This document shows positions 63,783 through 64,000 of a stretch of 64,000 bases of DNA, in pieces. Each line of letters starts with the position of its first letter. Position 1 is the stretch's first letter. Under the pieces are notes generated by a model. That model was not told where the DNA came from, searched no databases, and saw only the letters and a program-made list of their open reading frames with translations. Origin of the DNA: Streptomyces sp. NK15101. Its GTDB lineage: Bacteria > Actinomycetota > Actinomycetes > Streptomycetales > Streptomycetaceae. Location: positions 1 through 64,000 of the forward strand of contig NZ_JAINVG010000028.1 of assembly GCF_020400725.1 (NCBI RefSeq). Reading direction: 5' to 3'. A program made the position numbers and the translations under genes.

Positions 63783-64000
63783 TCACTCCGGCAGCCTCAG
63801 CATCGGGAAGCTGCCCGTGTTCGTCGGCGCGTGGTCCGGCAGCCACAGCACCGCGATGGCACCGCCCACCCCGCCCGGAGCCCCCTCCGCGGCCACGTTC
63901 CGGAAGGTCAGCCGGGCGCCGAGGACACGGGCCTGGCCCGCCGCGATCGTCAGGCCCAGACCGTGGCCCTGGCCCGCGCGGTCGCTCGTCCCCGTACGGA
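63783..64000 (-). CDS. Sensor histidine kinase, C-terminal end only
   Basis: About 72 residues visible, ending LRLPE then TGA at 63783-63785. The segment GQGHGLGLTIAAGQARVLGARLTFRN is the G2 box of a HisKA/HATPase_c kinase, followed by GGAIAVLWLP. The start lies beyond position 64000. A response regulator is probably next upstream. Confidence 0.85.
   Translation of the reverse strand, partial: RTGTSDRAGQGHGLGLTIAAGQARVLGARLTFRNVAAEGAPGGVGGAIAVLWLPDHAPTNTGSFPMLRLPE

Overview
The window is a stretch of very GC-rich actinobacterial chromosome, almost certainly from Streptomyces. Reasons: third codon positions are almost all G or C, GTG starts are frequent, a DUF397 / anti-sigma-type ATPase / XRE-DUF5753 set is present, there is a tipA-type regulator with its promoter, and the gene order tilS-hpt-ftsH-folE-folKBP ... 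panC-nadB-nadC-coaX ... lsr2-clpC matches the conserved core of Streptomyces chromosomes as I recall it. I saw no prophage, transposase, CRISPR array, tRNA or rRNA.

Layout. 1-15.9 kb is an accessory-flavoured segment: a cut-off ABC ATPase ending in a poly-G run, an NmrA-type reductase with a divergent HxlR regulator, a DUF2786 protein, a block of GC-rich palindromic repeats, a FUSC exporter, zinc-independent ribosomal proteins L33/L31 behind a probable Zur box, a whiJ-like trio, an aldehyde dehydrogenase, a DinB-fold protein, a PadR regulator with its DrrAB-type drug exporter, a YfeO-like channel, and a tipA orthologue. 15.5-33.7 kb is housekeeping: DedA, ThrE-like exporter, pyrophosphatase, PBP4-type carboxypeptidase, zincin, tilS, hpt, ftsH and the folate genes. 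A splice-dead intein-like LAGLIDADG protein sits between folE and the rest. 33.7-38.3 kb carries an osmoprotectant ABC system and a coiled-coil protein, followed by a second copy of the palindromic repeat. 38.6-45.5 kb holds an orphan complex I subunit gene (nuoD-like) paired with an NDUFAF7/MidA-type methyltransferase, a two-component system, an ArsR-type regulator and a threonine-aldolase-like enzyme. 45.6-51.3 kb is a tight NAD/CoA operon: DUF2520 (candidate ketopantoate reductase), panC, nadB, nadC, coaX. 51.3-57.3 kb has small proteins, a BlaI-type regulator, argA, lsr2 and clpC. The last part holds a NACHT-LRR STAND NTPase (possible anti-phage defence), an M23 peptidase, a TetR-MFS pair with a very long inverted-repeat operator, and the end of a histidine kinase gene.

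How genes work together. The folate genes folE, folK, folB and folP form one pathway, with folB-folK and folP-NTF2 overlapping by 4 nt. The DUF2520-panC-nadB-nadC-coaX genes overlap by 1-4 nt and would convert ketopantoate to phosphopantothenate and aspartate to nicotinate mononucleotide (nadA not in the window). Several regulators lie next to operator-like palindromes beside their likely targets: PadR/DrrAB, TipA, TetR/MFS, ArsR, the whiJ-like trio and Zur/L33-L31.

The items I find most worth following up are the nuoD-like/methyltransferase pair, the intein-like protein, the shared 25-nt site in the whiJ-like locus, the DUF2520-panC linkage and the two-copy palindromic repeat.
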